Made by a program: the position numbers and the translations under genes. Of a DNA stretch of 64,000 nt, positions 8,081 to 18,159 are shown piece by piece. Source of the DNA: Clostridium intestinale DSM 6191 (GTDB taxonomy: Bacteria > Bacillota > Clostridia > Clostridiales > Clostridiaceae). The notes under the pieces are model-generated. The model had not been told where the DNA came from and did not search any database. It worked only from the letters and a program-made list of their open reading frames with translations. The stretch lies in contig NZ_FQXU01000005.1 in the NCBI RefSeq assembly GCF_900130055.1, positions 310,001-374,000 on the forward strand. The letters run 5' to 3'. Numbering within the stretch: the stretch's first letter is position 1; the number at the start of each line of letters is the position of its first letter.

Positions 8081-9388
8081 ATGGAAAAGTTGTTTGAAAG
8101 TAAGTTCATGATAAAACTTCAAAATTTCGGTCAAGCATTAGGTAGTAATAAATTTTTATCTGCCCTACAAGCAGCAATGATGTCCCTAATGGGAGTTATT
8201 ATGGTTGGAGCTATATCACAGATTATTTGCTCGGTTGGTAGTGAAACTTTATTAAATCTATTTACTTCAGATAGTAAAATATATCAAATAATCTATTTGC
8301 CTTATCAATTTTCAATGAACTCTCTATCCTTATGGGTTGTTGTTTTATTTGCATATAACTACGCAAAAAATTTAAAAATGAAGTCGCCAATTATGAATGC
8401 TGTTGATGCATTAATATGCTTCTTATTAGTTTCAGGTGCATTAATTAAATCTGAGGCAGGAATAACAAGTATCGATATGACTTATCTTGGTGCTCAAGGT
8501 ATGTTTATTGGATTTATAGTTGTATTTATATCTGTACAAATTGAAAAATTCTGTGCTGATAAGAACATTCGTATAAAAATGCCAGATGTTGTACCACCTT
8601 TCCTACAAAACGGATTTGCTTCAATTTTACCTTTATTATTTAGTGCTATTATTTTCTTAATTATTTCAGTAGCTGTATCAGTAGGAACAGCAGGTGTTTA
8701 TAGTGTTTGTTCAGGTTTTATGGCATTATTAGGTGCGCCATTAAATGCCTTAACATCAGTGCCAGGTATGTTTATACTATGTATATTTGCTGCACTTTTA
8801 TGGTGTTTCGGTATTCATGGTACTATGATTTTGATTCCAATTATAATGCCGTTAGGTATACAAGCAGCAGTTTCAAATGGAGCAGCACATGCAGCTGGTC
8901 AACCATTAGTTTTCTATCCAGTAGCATTGTTTGGTGCCCTCGCTGTATGTGGTGGTACAGGTAATACACTACCTCTTGCACTATTTGGATTACGTTCTAA
9001 ATCTAAACAAATCAGTGCTGTAGCAAAAATTTCTGCTGTTCCGGGATGGTTTGGAATCAATGAACCTCTTACATTTGGTATGCCAATAATGTACAATCCT
9101 GTTCTTTGTATTCCTTATGTATTAAATATTCCTATAGTAATGATATGCACATATATAGGATACAAAGTTGGGTTCCTACAACCTGCGTGGATAACTATTT
9201 CAGCATTGCTTCCAATGGGATTTGGTGCATATTTATCTACATTGAGATGGCAAAATGCAATTTGGGATTATTTAATGTTAATTCCTTCAGCAATTATTTG
9301 GTATCCATTCTTTAAGATTTATGAGAAGCAATTAATTGCTAAAGAGGTAGCTGCTTTTGCTGAAGAAAATGGAAACGTTACGATGTGA
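8081..9388 (+). CDS. PTS lactose/cellobiose-family IIC permease
   Basis: 435 residues, mostly hydrophobic, about ten membrane segments. Family features include the CelB-like segment with IHGTM and PIIMP (around 246-258) and the loop near residues 325-335 reading PGWFGINEPLTFG, which contains the conserved Asn-Glu-Pro of the sugar site. It transports and phosphorylates a beta-linked disaccharide or aryl-beta-glucoside together with IIA and IIB. The exact sugar is not determined by the sequence; the glucosidase downstream points to beta-glucosides such as cellobiose. Confidence 0.92.
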   Translation: MEKLFESKFMIKLQNFGQALGSNKFLSALQAAMMSLMGVIMVGAISQIICSVGSETLLNLFTSDSKIYQIIYLPYQFSMNSLSLWVVVLFAYNYAKNLKMKSPIMNAVDALICFLLVSGALIKSEAGITSIDMTYLGAQGMFIGFIVVFISVQIEKFCADKNIRIKMPDVVPPFLQNGFASILPLLFSAIIFLIISVAVSVGTAGVYSVCSGFMALLGAPLNALTSVPGMFILCIFAALLWCFGIHGTMILIPIIMPLGIQAAVSNGAAHAAGQPLVFYPVALFGALAVCGGTGNTLPLALFGLRSKSKQISAVAKISAVPGWFGINEPLTFGMPIMYNPVLCIPYVLNIPIVMICTYIGYKVGFLQPAWITISALLPMGFGAYLSTLRWQNAIWDYLMLIPSAIIWYPFFKIYEKQLIAKEVAAFAEENGNVTM

Positions 9389-9395
9389 AATATGA

Positions 9396-10925
<1,530 letters not shown>

Positions 10926-10946
10926 TATAACTGATAACAGATATCA

Positions 10947-10988
10947 AGAGGCCCATCAAACAATAAGGTTGTTTGATGGGCCTCTTTT
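10947..10988 (+). terminator. Rho-independent terminator of the PTS operon
   Basis: AGAGGCCCATCAAAC pairs with GTTTGATGGGCCTCT, then TTTT. The core of the stem is shared with the terminator at 3833-3871. Confidence 0.92.
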
Positions 10989-11008
10989 GCAGTTAAATAT
11001 TAAATATT

Positions 11009-11078
11009 GCAACTTACCATTCATATATTACAACTTACAATAGATCATATTGAGTGGAGTAATTTACTGGCATATACT
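11009..11078 (+). promoter_or_regulatory. LytTR-type direct repeats and promoter
   Basis: GCAACTTACCA (11009-11019) and ACAACTTACAA (11030-11040) are direct repeats with a 21-base period. Known LytTR sites are two 9-base repeats about 12 bases apart. Directly downstream are TTGAGT (11050-11055) and TATACT (11073-11078), 17 bases apart. The arrangement fits activation of this operon by its own first product. Confidence 0.65.
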
Positions 11079-11111
11079 ATAGATGTAATGAGAAGGACAA
11101 GGGGGAGTGAA

Positions 11112-11549
11112 ATGAAGATTACTATTGAGAATATTCCAGATGAATGTGAACCAGAGATAATAATAAGATGTAATGAGCCAGATGAATCATTATTACAACT
11201 TATTTATTCCATCAAATCATCTAATAAAAAACTTATTGGAGTTATAGATTCACAATTGCATGTTATCAATCCTAAAGATGTGTTTTATTTTGAGTCAGTG
11301 GATAATAAGGTTTTTATTTATTGTAAGGACAAGGTTTTTGAATCTAGGTTAAAGCTTTATGAGATAGAGGCAGAATATAAAAATGGAGATTTTTTTAGAG
11401 CTACAAAATCAACAATTTTGAACATTACAAAAATAGCGTCTATAAGTCCTGTTTTTTATGGAAAATTTGAAGCGTCACTTCAAAATGGAGAAAAGGTGGT
11501 TATTTCTAGACAATATGTTCCTGTATTAAGAAAAAAATTAGGATTATGA
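11112..11549 (+). CDS. LytTR-domain transcriptional regulator
   Basis: 145 residues without a receiver domain. Residues 1-45 form a short N-terminal segment; residues about 45-145 are a LytTR DNA-binding domain with the recognisable stretches DVFYFESVDNKVFIY, RATKSTILNITKI and VVISRQYVPVLRKKL. The ATG at 11112 follows GGGGGAGTGA; in-frame starts further upstream lie over the promoter and direct repeats and are rejected. The next gene encodes a four-helix membrane protein. Such pairs resemble the streptococcal LytTR regulatory systems (HdrRM, BrsRM), in which the membrane partner restrains the regulator. Confidence 0.85.
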   Translation: MKITIENIPDECEPEIIIRCNEPDESLLQLIYSIKSSNKKLIGVIDSQLHVINPKDVFYFESVDNKVFIYCKDKVFESRLKLYEIEAEYKNGDFFRATKSTILNITKIASISPVFYGKFEASLQNGEKVVISRQYVPVLRKKLGL

Positions 11550-11561
11550 GGAGGATTTATT

Positions 11562-11996
11562 ATGAATTTAAATAGATATATTAAAGATGTAACTAAAGAT
11601 ATTTTTACAACTTGTGGTTTACTAACTGGTGCTATTGTTTTATTTTCAAGTCTTTATTCTAGAGATATGATTGAAACATCATTCCTTTTACAGGCTATAT
11701 TGCTATCATGTGCATATACCTTTTATAAGTATGCACTTATAAACAAATATGATTTCAAGAAAAAGGCCCAGCTTATTAATTTTTCTGTATTCTCTTTTCT
11801 TGCATATAGTATGGTTATAATATGGTTATTCTTATTTACTACTAACAGTAATATTGATAGAAGGCTCATGATACTTTATGTTTTAGTGATAGGTATTGTA
11901 AAGGTACTAGTATATGTGATGATGAATATCAATGGAAATATCCAAGCAAAACAGCTTAATGAAAAGCTTAGTAAGTACAATGAAGGAAAGATATGA
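11562..11996 (+). CDS. DUF3021 family membrane protein, probable partner of the LytTR regulator
   Basis: 144 residues with four predicted membrane helices (about 14-32, 42-60, 72-90, 100-120) and short charged ends, as in DUF3021 proteins. It starts 12 bases after the LytTR gene behind GAGGAGG, so the two are cotranscribed. By analogy with LytTR regulator/inhibitor pairs it may hold the regulator inactive at the membrane. That role is inferred from context, not seen in the sequence. Confidence 0.75.
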   Translation: MNLNRYIKDVTKDIFTTCGLLTGAIVLFSSLYSRDMIETSFLLQAILLSCAYTFYKYALINKYDFKKKAQLINFSVFSFLAYSMVIIWLFLFTTNSNIDRRLMILYVLVIGIVKVLVYVMMNINGNIQAKQLNEKLSKYNEGKI

Positions 11997-12146
11997 GTAA
12001 TTAAAAGTACTTTTGTAGGTTTGGTAAGTTTATGAAGAGGTAGAATTCATCGCTTTAGTACTAATATGTGAGCATATAAGTGAATTTAATAATAGGACCT
12101 TCTTTACTATAATATAAGTAAGATGATTAAAAAGTGAGGTTTTATT

Positions 12147-12740
12147 ATGAAAGATATTATTATTAGAGAGGCACAAGATAAGGATATTAGTAAAATAGCG
12201 ACGCTTATTTACAATACTGAGCCAGATCCTAAATACGTTTGAGGGGGAGAAACTCCTGAGGAAACATTAGAAAACTTAGAAGAACTAATCAGAGAAGAAG
12301 ATTCAAGGTATAGTAAAGAAAATATAACTGTAGCTGCTTTTAATGATGAAGTTTTAGGTGCAATAGTTATGATACCCTATGAAGATTTAGATAAACTAAC
12401 AATTAGAACTGATTTTAGAGTTATTAATTGGGTTGAAGGATTAAGAGATAAGCTCTATTTTTTAATGAAAAGAGTTAATTATATAAGATTTCGTGAATGT
12501 AAAAAAGGTGATTTATATGTATCTAATATTGCAACTTCATCTAGAGCAAGAGGTTTAGGAATAGGTAAAGCTCTTATGAAATATGCTGAACAAACCGCTA
12601 AGAAGGAAGAGTATAATGGTGTTTCGCTATTAGCTAAGAATGAACAGGTATCAAAATTCTATGAGAAGTTAGATTACAAAAAGATATATGATAAGATTAC
12701 CTTCGGTGAAAGAATAATAAAGATGGCTAAGTTTGTATAA
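12147..12740 (+). pseudogene. GNAT-family N-acetyltransferase gene interrupted by one TGA codon
   Basis: Reading from ATG 12147 (after AAAGTGAGG) gives 31 residues, then TGA at 12240-12242, then an uninterrupted frame to TAA 12738-12740. Read through, the product would be about 197 residues. The acetyl-CoA motif is intact: NIATSSRARGLGIGKALM with the R/Q-x-x-G-x-G/A type loop. A TGG-to-TGA change at a Trp codon explains the stop. The downstream part could start at ATG 12369 and give a 123-residue protein with the acetyl-CoA site but no N-terminal strands. A recent inactivating mutation is the simplest reading; a sequencing error is possible. Confidence 0.8.
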
Positions 12741-12744
12741 GATA

Positions 12745-12780
12745 AGAGATGTTGTGTGATATCATGCAGCATCTTTTTTG
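12745..12780 (+). terminator. Rho-independent terminator after the acetyltransferase pseudogene
   Basis: AGATGTTG pairs with CAGCATCT around an inner GTGATATCAT stem, followed by six T. Confidence 0.8.
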
Positions 12781-12847
12781 TTTTCTTCATATAATCTTTA
12801 AAAAAACTTGATATAATTAAGAGAATCTATAAAACTAGAGGTGAAAC

Positions 12848-13546
12848 ATGAACAACATATTGATAATAGAAGATGAAGAAAAGGTTGGAGAGGTAATTAA
12901 GGCCTATCTAGAAAAAGAGGGGTATAAGGTGTACCATGAAACAAGAGGACTGATGGGCCTTGAACTGTTCAAGAAAATAGATTTCAAACTTGTTATATTA
13001 GATTTGATGCTTCCAGATATCAGTGGAGAAGAAGTTTGTGAGAAAATAAGAAGTTTTTCTGATAATAAATCAGAGGTCTATCTGTTCATGTTAACTGCAA
13101 AAGGGTCATTAGAAAACAAGATAGAAGGATTAAATATGGGAGCAGATGAATATTTAGTTAAACCATTTAGTCCTAGAGAACTTACAGCTAGAGTAAATGC
13201 TTTATTTAGAAGAATAGGAGCTGAGGTTAAGGACGATATACTTTCCTTTAATGATGGAAAGCTTATAATCAACAATGATAAAAGAAGTGTTTTCATAAAT
13301 GGAGTAGAGGTTTCAGTTACTCCAAATGAATTTGATATCTTATATGTATTAGCAAAAAATAATGGAAAAGTACTATCAAGAGAACAACTTATAGATAAGG
13401 TTTTTGGCTTGGATTTTGATGGATATGATAGAACAATAGATGTACATATTAAAAATCTCCGTAAGAAGATAGAGGAAGATAGCAAAAATCCTAAATATAT
13501 AATAACTGTAATGAAGGTAGGTTATAAATTTGGTGGTGATAGTTAG
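12848..13546 (+). CDS. OmpR/PhoB-family response regulator
   Basis: 232 residues. The receiver domain (1-115) has the acidic pair Glu8/Asp9, phospho-acceptor Asp52 in VILDLMLP, and the conserved Lys in LVKPF. Residues 130-232 form a winged-helix DNA-binding domain ending DRTIDVHIKNLRKKIE and YGYKF-like MKVGYKFGG. GAGGTGAAAC precedes the ATG. The stop overlaps the kinase start by one base (TAGTG), so the two are translationally coupled. The target genes are unknown; the membrane protein downstream is a candidate. Confidence 0.93.
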   Translation: MNNILIIEDEEKVGEVIKAYLEKEGYKVYHETRGLMGLELFKKIDFKLVILDLMLPDISGEEVCEKIRSFSDNKSEVYLFMLTAKGSLENKIEGLNMGADEYLVKPFSPRELTARVNALFRRIGAEVKDDILSFNDGKLIINNDKRSVFINGVEVSVTPNEFDILYVLAKNNGKVLSREQLIDKVFGLDFDGYDRTIDVHIKNLRKKIEEDSKNPKYIITVMKVGYKFGGDS

Positions 13547-14910
13547 TGCAATCAATTAGAAGAAGATTAAGTATACTGTTTGTCGTATGTTCTATTATAG
13601 CTATTCTTTTTATAATTCTGTTTGTTAATCTTACTATAAACAACAAGTTTAATAAATACATGCAGGATATACAAGATAAGCGGTACGAAAGAATAGTTGA
13701 TTACATGCAGGAAGTATATAAGAAGGATGGAAAGTGGAGTGAGAATTCGGGAAAAGAGTTAGCTCATGAAGCTTATATGGGAAGCTACTGCATCACTCTT
13801 TATGATAAAAATAAGGATGTTGTATGGGGCATGGATCCTAAAGATATAAAGTTTAACTCTATGATGATGGAGAGTAATGGAGTATATTCAACTAAAAAAT
13901 TTGATATAGTTGTTGATAATCAAATAGTTGGATATGTAGATATAGGACAATATTCATCTGTATTATTAACAGAAGAGGATATCAACTTCAAATCATCTAT
14001 AAACAAGAGTATCATTTTAAGTGGAGTATCAGCCATGATATTAATAATAGGGATAAGTATGTATTTCTCTAAACAGTTTACATCTCCTATTAAAGAGGTC
14101 ATAGATAGGTCTGTAAATTTATCTAATGGGGAATTTGAAGGTACATCAAACATGAAAACTAATATCAAAGAATTAGAAGAGTTAAAAAGCAGTATTGATG
14201 TATTAGCTCAAAAACTTAGCAATCAAGATAAGCTTAGAAAACAGTTGATTTCTGATATGTCCCATGAAATAAGAACACCGTTAAATGTACTTCAAAATAA
14301 TCTAGAAGCAATGATAGACGGAGTTTTTCCAGTTACAGATGAAAGACTTAGTTATCTAAATGAAGAGGTTATAAGATTTGGAAAACTTCTAAATAATTTA
14401 GATACTCTAAAAGAATTTGAATCAGAAAGTATAAGATACAACTTTGAAATAATAAATTTGGAAGAACTACTAGATGATTTATGCAAGGATTATTATATGA
14501 TTTCAAAAAGAAAGAATATACAACTTAGTTATTTTGTAGAGTCAAAAAATGACTTTAGTATTTCTGCTGATGTTGATAAGTTAAAGCAAGTTTTTATAAA
14601 CTTAATATCAAATGCAATAAAGTTCACTAAAGAAAAAGGTAACATATCTATAATATTATACTCGGAGAATAATAAAAGTATAGTTGAGATTAAGGATGAT
14701 GGAGTAGGTATTAATAAGGAGGATTTGCCCTTTATATTTGAAAGGCTTTATAGAGGAGATAAAAGCAGGCACAAAACAGAAGGCAATGGGATTGGACTTA
14801 CAGTAGTTAAAAACATACTACAGATGCATTCTGCAAAAATAGAGGTAGAAAGTGAAGTAGGAGAAGGAACTACCTTTAGAATATATTTTGAAGAAGCCAT
14901 TAGGAATTAA
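13546..14910 (+). CDS. Sensor histidine kinase
   Basis: 454 residues. TM1 about 8-30, an extracellular sensor region of about 125 residues, TM2 about 155-175, then HAMP, HisKA with His240 in SDMSHEIRTPLN, and an HATPase domain with the N box INLISNAIKFT, G1 box DDGVGI and G2 box GNGIGL. It is the partner of the response regulator it overlaps. The start is GTG at 13546. The sensor region has no domain I can name, so the stimulus is unknown. Confidence 0.93.
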   Translation: MQSIRRRLSILFVVCSIIAILFIILFVNLTINNKFNKYMQDIQDKRYERIVDYMQEVYKKDGKWSENSGKELAHEAYMGSYCITLYDKNKDVVWGMDPKDIKFNSMMMESNGVYSTKKFDIVVDNQIVGYVDIGQYSSVLLTEEDINFKSSINKSIILSGVSAMILIIGISMYFSKQFTSPIKEVIDRSVNLSNGEFEGTSNMKTNIKELEELKSSIDVLAQKLSNQDKLRKQLISDMSHEIRTPLNVLQNNLEAMIDGVFPVTDERLSYLNEEVIRFGKLLNNLDTLKEFESESIRYNFEIINLEELLDDLCKDYYMISKRKNIQLSYFVESKNDFSISADVDKLKQVFINLISNAIKFTKEKGNISIILYSENNKSIVEIKDDGVGINKEDLPFIFERLYRGDKSRHKTEGNGIGLTVVKNILQMHSAKIEVESEVGEGTTFRIYFEEAIRN

Positions 14911-14924
14911 ATTCTGATGGCTTC
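14893..14924 (+). terminator. Weak terminator-like hairpin overlapping the kinase stop
   Basis: GAAGCCAT (14893-14900) pairs with ATGGCTTC (14917-14924), followed by the poor tract TAATTGTTT. It spans the stop codon, so termination is probably partial. Confidence 0.45.
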
Positions 14925-14988
14925 TAATTGTTTGATATGGAAAATAATATAATATAAGTATATAATTTTATTAAAAGGAGGGAATGTC

Positions 14989-15522
14989 GTGGAAAATAAA
15001 AATACAAAAAATATCGTAAGAGCAGCAATACTATTAGCAATAGCTATAGTGGTACAGTTTATAGGGAAAAATGTTCCGGAAGTAAACCAATTTTTAGTTG
15101 GACCTTTAGTAAACAGTGTACTTCTGTTAACAGCATTTATCTGTGGAACTAAATGGGGAGGAATAACAGGAGCTTTAACACCTATAATGGCATTACTTGT
15201 TGGACAACTTGCCTCACCAATGATGCCTTTTATACCTTTTATAATGATAGGAAATATTTTATATGTGGTTGTATTTGGGGTGTTAAAAGATAAAAACTTT
15301 GGTCTTTATATAGGGATTTTAGCAGGAGCATTTATTAAATTTATATTCTTATATTTATCAGCTACAAAGCTTGTATATGTATTTGGATTAAACTTACCAG
15401 AGAAAATATTAGCAAAGCTTGCAGTGTCAATGGGATTTACTCAATTTATAACTGCAATAGCAGGTGGAATTATAACTGTGATCATTATAAAAATACTTAA
15501 ACAAAGAAAGGTTATTATCTAA
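14989..15522 (+). CDS. ECF transporter S-component-like membrane protein
   Basis: 177 residues, five or six membrane helices, with the N-terminal AAILLAIAIVVQFIG and the GTKWGGITGALTPIMA segment typical of the energy-coupling-factor substrate-binding family. Such proteins bind a vitamin or other micronutrient and borrow a shared EcfAAT module encoded elsewhere; none is encoded next to it. Start GTG 14989 follows AAGGAGGG. It lies 78 bases after the kinase gene, and a regulatory link with the two-component system is possible. The substrate cannot be told. Confidence 0.7.
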   Translation: MENKNTKNIVRAAILLAIAIVVQFIGKNVPEVNQFLVGPLVNSVLLLTAFICGTKWGGITGALTPIMALLVGQLASPMMPFIPFIMIGNILYVVVFGVLKDKNFGLYIGILAGAFIKFIFLYLSATKLVYVFGLNLPEKILAKLAVSMGFTQFITAIAGGIITVIIIKILKQRKVII

Positions 15523-15568
15523 GATGTACTAGGATTATCTAGTACACCCTACATATTGGTGAAGACTT

Positions 15569-16612
15569 ATGAAAATATTAAGATACTTATTAATTTTTAT
15601 TCCAATAAGCATAGTGGGAGAGTTTTTACACTTTTCACCTACAATAATGTTTTTGCTTGCAGCACTTGCAATTGTACCTTTAGCTGGATTAATGGGAGAG
15701 GCAACTGAGGAAATATCAGTGTATACAGGTCCTAAGCTTGGAGGGTTTTTAAATGCAACCTTTGGTAATGCTACTGAACTTATAATATCATTTTTTGCAC
15801 TAAAACAAGGACTGTTTGATGTAGTTAAAGCCTCTATAGCAGGATCTGTTATAGGAAATATACTTTTGGTGCTTGGAGCAAGCATCCTTGCAGGAGGAAT
15901 AAAGTATAAAACTCAAACCTTTAACAAAAAGGTAGTAGAAGTATCCTCAAGCATGCTTTTATTTGCAGTAATTGGACTTGCTATACCGGCAATATTCACT
16001 CATACAGTGAGCCCAGAACTTTTAAATAGTAAATATGAAGGATTGAGTATTGTAGTTGCTGCAATAATGTTTATTATTTACTTATTGAGTTTATTTTTTA
16101 ATTTTTATACTCATAAAGATGTATATGCAGTTGAACATGAAGAAGAAGGAGAAGCTAAGTGGTCCTTAAAGAAATCTATTTTGGTTTTAGTATTTGCAAC
16201 AGTTTTAATAGCTGTGGAAAGTGAATTTTTAGTAAGCGCAGTAGAACCAATGACAGAAGCTTTGGGATTAAGTACCTTCTTTGTTGGTATAATTCTTATT
16301 CCTATCATAGGAAATGCAGCAGAGCACAGCACTGCAATAGTGATGGCAATAAAAAACAAAATGGATGTAGCTATTGAAATTGCTATAGGATCAAGCCTGC
16401 AGATAGTTTTATTTGTAACTCCAGTACTTATATTCTTAAGCTTATTATTTACTCCTATGGATATAGTTTTTAATGAGTTTGAGCTTATATCACTTATAGT
16501 TGCAGTACTTATAGCTAATAGAGTAGCAAGTGATGGAGAATCAAACTGGCTTGAAGGAGTTCAGTTATTAGCTGTATACGCTATAATTGGAGCAGCCTTT
16601 TTCATATTTTAA
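15569..16612 (+). CDS. cax: Ca2+/H+ antiporter (CaCA superfamily, CAX type)
   Basis: 347 residues, about 11 membrane helices in two homologous halves. The ion-binding repeats are clear: GGFLNATFGNATELIIS in the first half (about 50-66) and GNAAEHSTAIVMA in the second (about 249-261). An acidic loop (EHEEEGEAKW) separates the halves as in CAX proteins. It exports Ca2+ in exchange for protons. A short inverted repeat, TGTACTAG/CTAGTACA (15524-15545), lies between it and the previous gene. The ATG at 15569 has only a weak ribosome site (TTGGTGAAG). Confidence 0.88.
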   Translation: MKILRYLLIFIPISIVGEFLHFSPTIMFLLAALAIVPLAGLMGEATEEISVYTGPKLGGFLNATFGNATELIISFFALKQGLFDVVKASIAGSVIGNILLVLGASILAGGIKYKTQTFNKKVVEVSSSMLLFAVIGLAIPAIFTHTVSPELLNSKYEGLSIVVAAIMFIIYLLSLFFNFYTHKDVYAVEHEEEGEAKWSLKKSILVLVFATVLIAVESEFLVSAVEPMTEALGLSTFFVGIILIPIIGNAAEHSTAIVMAIKNKMDVAIEIAIGSSLQIVLFVTPVLIFLSLLFTPMDIVFNEFELISLIVAVLIANRVASDGESNWLEGVQLLAVYAIIGAAFFIF

Positions 16613-16626
16613 TTTTGATAACTATA

Positions 16627-16719
16627 ACAGGGGAATTTATAGCTGCTGGAGCTAAACTTAGAGAAGCTATAAGATATGTGGATTTAATAAGTGAGTATTA
16701 TACTAAAAAGAAAGATTAA
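16627..16719 (+). pseudogene. Possible C-terminal gene remnant after cax
   Basis: An open 30-codon frame without a credible start (only a TTG at 16615, no ribosome site) reads TGEFIAAGAKLREAIRYV and ends in YYTKKKD at TAA 16717-16719. The helical, gene-like composition and the terminator immediately after it suggest the tail of a deleted gene. The family is not recognised. Confidence 0.4.
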
Positions 16720-16746
16720 AGGGAGTTCAAGTAACTCCTTTTTATT
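16718..16746 (+). terminator. Rho-independent terminator
   Basis: GGAGTT (16722-16727) pairs with AACTCC (16733-16738), preceded by A and followed by TTTTTATTT. It overlaps the end of the reverse-strand small gene. Confidence 0.7.
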
Positions 16747-16897
16747 TATTCTTTTTATTGTCTAAAGCAAGCCCAATTGCGATACCGAGACATAGTCCAA
16801 GTGCTAATTGGTCAAATAATATTCCAAGTACAAGTCCAATTCCGACAAAAATAGGAAAATAGTAATTGTTATTATTTTTATTATTGTTGTCACTCAT
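16742..16897 (-). CDS. Small glycine-rich membrane protein
   Basis: 51 residues. A soluble asparagine-rich N-terminus (MSDNNNKNNNN) is followed by one or two hydrophobic helices with glycine spacing (FVGIGLVLGILFDQLALGL, then IAIGLALD) and a lysine-rich end, similar to glycine-zipper mini-membrane proteins. AGGGGTGAAT precedes the ATG at good distance on the reverse strand. The function is unknown. Confidence 0.7.
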   Translation of the reverse strand: MSDNNNKNNNNYYFPIFVGIGLVLGILFDQLALGLCLGIAIGLALDNKKNK

Positions 16898-17217
16898 ATA
16901 ATTCACCCCTATAAATTTATAACTGATGTGGTGTATAAGCTATTTTATTAAAATAATGTTTTCCTTATTATATATGACTTATATGGGAAAATATACTGAA
17001 ATAATATTTATATAAATGTTGGATGGAATAATATTAAACTTACACATTCATTTTTATAAAATGATAAAATATTAAGTAATACTCAAAAATTCTGTAACCA
17101 CTTTTTCACCACATGATAACATATATTAACTGAAAAAAAGTAGAATTATGTGATAAAATTATAATATGTAAGAAAATTGGATATAATTACAGAAAAGTTA
17201 GATAATCGAGGTGAATA
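16898..17217. other. Intergenic region between divergent genes
   Basis: This AT-rich 320-base stretch holds the leaders of the reverse-strand small membrane gene and of the MoxR operon. GAGGTGAAT at 17208-17216 is the ribosome site of the MoxR gene. Several TATAAT-like words occur, but no clear -35 partner, no strong hairpin and no ORF were seen. Confidence 0.6.
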
Positions 17218-18159
17218 ATGAAGGATATTGCGAACATACTAGAAAGAATTGTTGATAATGTTGAGAATGTAATAATAGGAAAAAGAGAAACTGTTGAGTT
17301 AGTTGTAATTTCTTTGGCGTGTAATGGACATGTTCTTATAGAGGATATCCCTGGAGTTGGGAAAACTAGTCTTGTTTCAGCTCTTGCAAAATCAATAAAT
17401 GCAAGTTTTAAGAGAATACAATTTACACCTGATATTTTGCCATCAGATATAACTGGATTTACTATGTTTAATCAAAAGACTAGAGAGTTTGAGTATCGTC
17501 ATGGTTCAATAATGAGTCAAATAATACTTGCAGACGAAATAAATAGAACTTCACCTAAAACTCAGGCAAGTTTACTTGAAGTAATGGAAGAAAATCAAGT
17601 AACAGTTGATGGTACAACATATAAGGTTCCTAAACCTTTCATGGTTCTTGCAACTCAAAATCCAATAGAGTATCTAGGTACTTATCCCCTTCCAGAGGCA
17701 CAACTTGATAGATTTTTAATGAAGATATCAATAGGTTATCCTAAAAATGAAGATGAAAGTAGAATACTTGCAAATCTTCAGTATGAAAATCCACTTAATA
17801 ATCTTAGTTTTGTTGCAGATAGCAGTGATATAATTTGGGTTCAAGAAGAAATCAAAAAGATTCATTTAGATGAAAGCTTAAGAAACTATATAGTAGCTAT
17901 AGTTGAGAAAACTCGTAATCATCCTGATGTAGTTATAGGTTCAAGTATAAGAGGATCTATTTCTCTATTTAGAGCAGCACAGGCGTGGGCTTTCTATAAT
18001 AGCAGAAATTATGTGATTCCTGATGATATTATAAAAATGATGGTACCAGTACTTTCTCATAGATTAGTTTTAAGTCAAGGAGCAAAGCTTAAGAAAATTG
18101 GACCAGAAGATATTCTTAAAGATATAGTACAAAGTGTACGCGTTCCTTTGGTGAGATAG
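17218..18159 (+). CDS. MoxR-family AAA+ ATPase
   Basis: 313 residues. Walker A GVGKTSL is at about 45-52, Walker B ILADEINRTSPKTQ at about 103-116, and sensor motifs TQNPIE and LPEAQLDRF follow. MoxR ATPases act as chaperones that mature or assemble partner proteins. The two next genes (DUF58 and transglutaminase-like) are the standard partners. It ends one base before the DUF58 ATG, so all three are one operon. The substrate protein is not known. Confidence 0.92.
   Translation: MKDIANILERIVDNVENVIIGKRETVELVVISLACNGHVLIEDIPGVGKTSLVSALAKSINASFKRIQFTPDILPSDITGFTMFNQKTREFEYRHGSIMSQIILADEINRTSPKTQASLLEVMEENQVTVDGTTYKVPKPFMVLATQNPIEYLGTYPLPEAQLDRFLMKISIGYPKNEDESRILANLQYENPLNNLSFVADSSDIIWVQEEIKKIHLDESLRNYIVAIVEKTRNHPDVVIGSSIRGSISLFRAAQAWAFYNSRNYVIPDDIIKMMVPVLSHRLVLSQGAKLKKIGPEDILKDIVQSVRVPLVR

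Noticed and set aside
12147-12740. Recoding of TGA as selenocysteine or tryptophan
   Set aside because: The position corresponds to an ordinary residue, no SECIS-like hairpin was evident after it, and TGA serves as a normal stop elsewhere (for example trpC and trpA).
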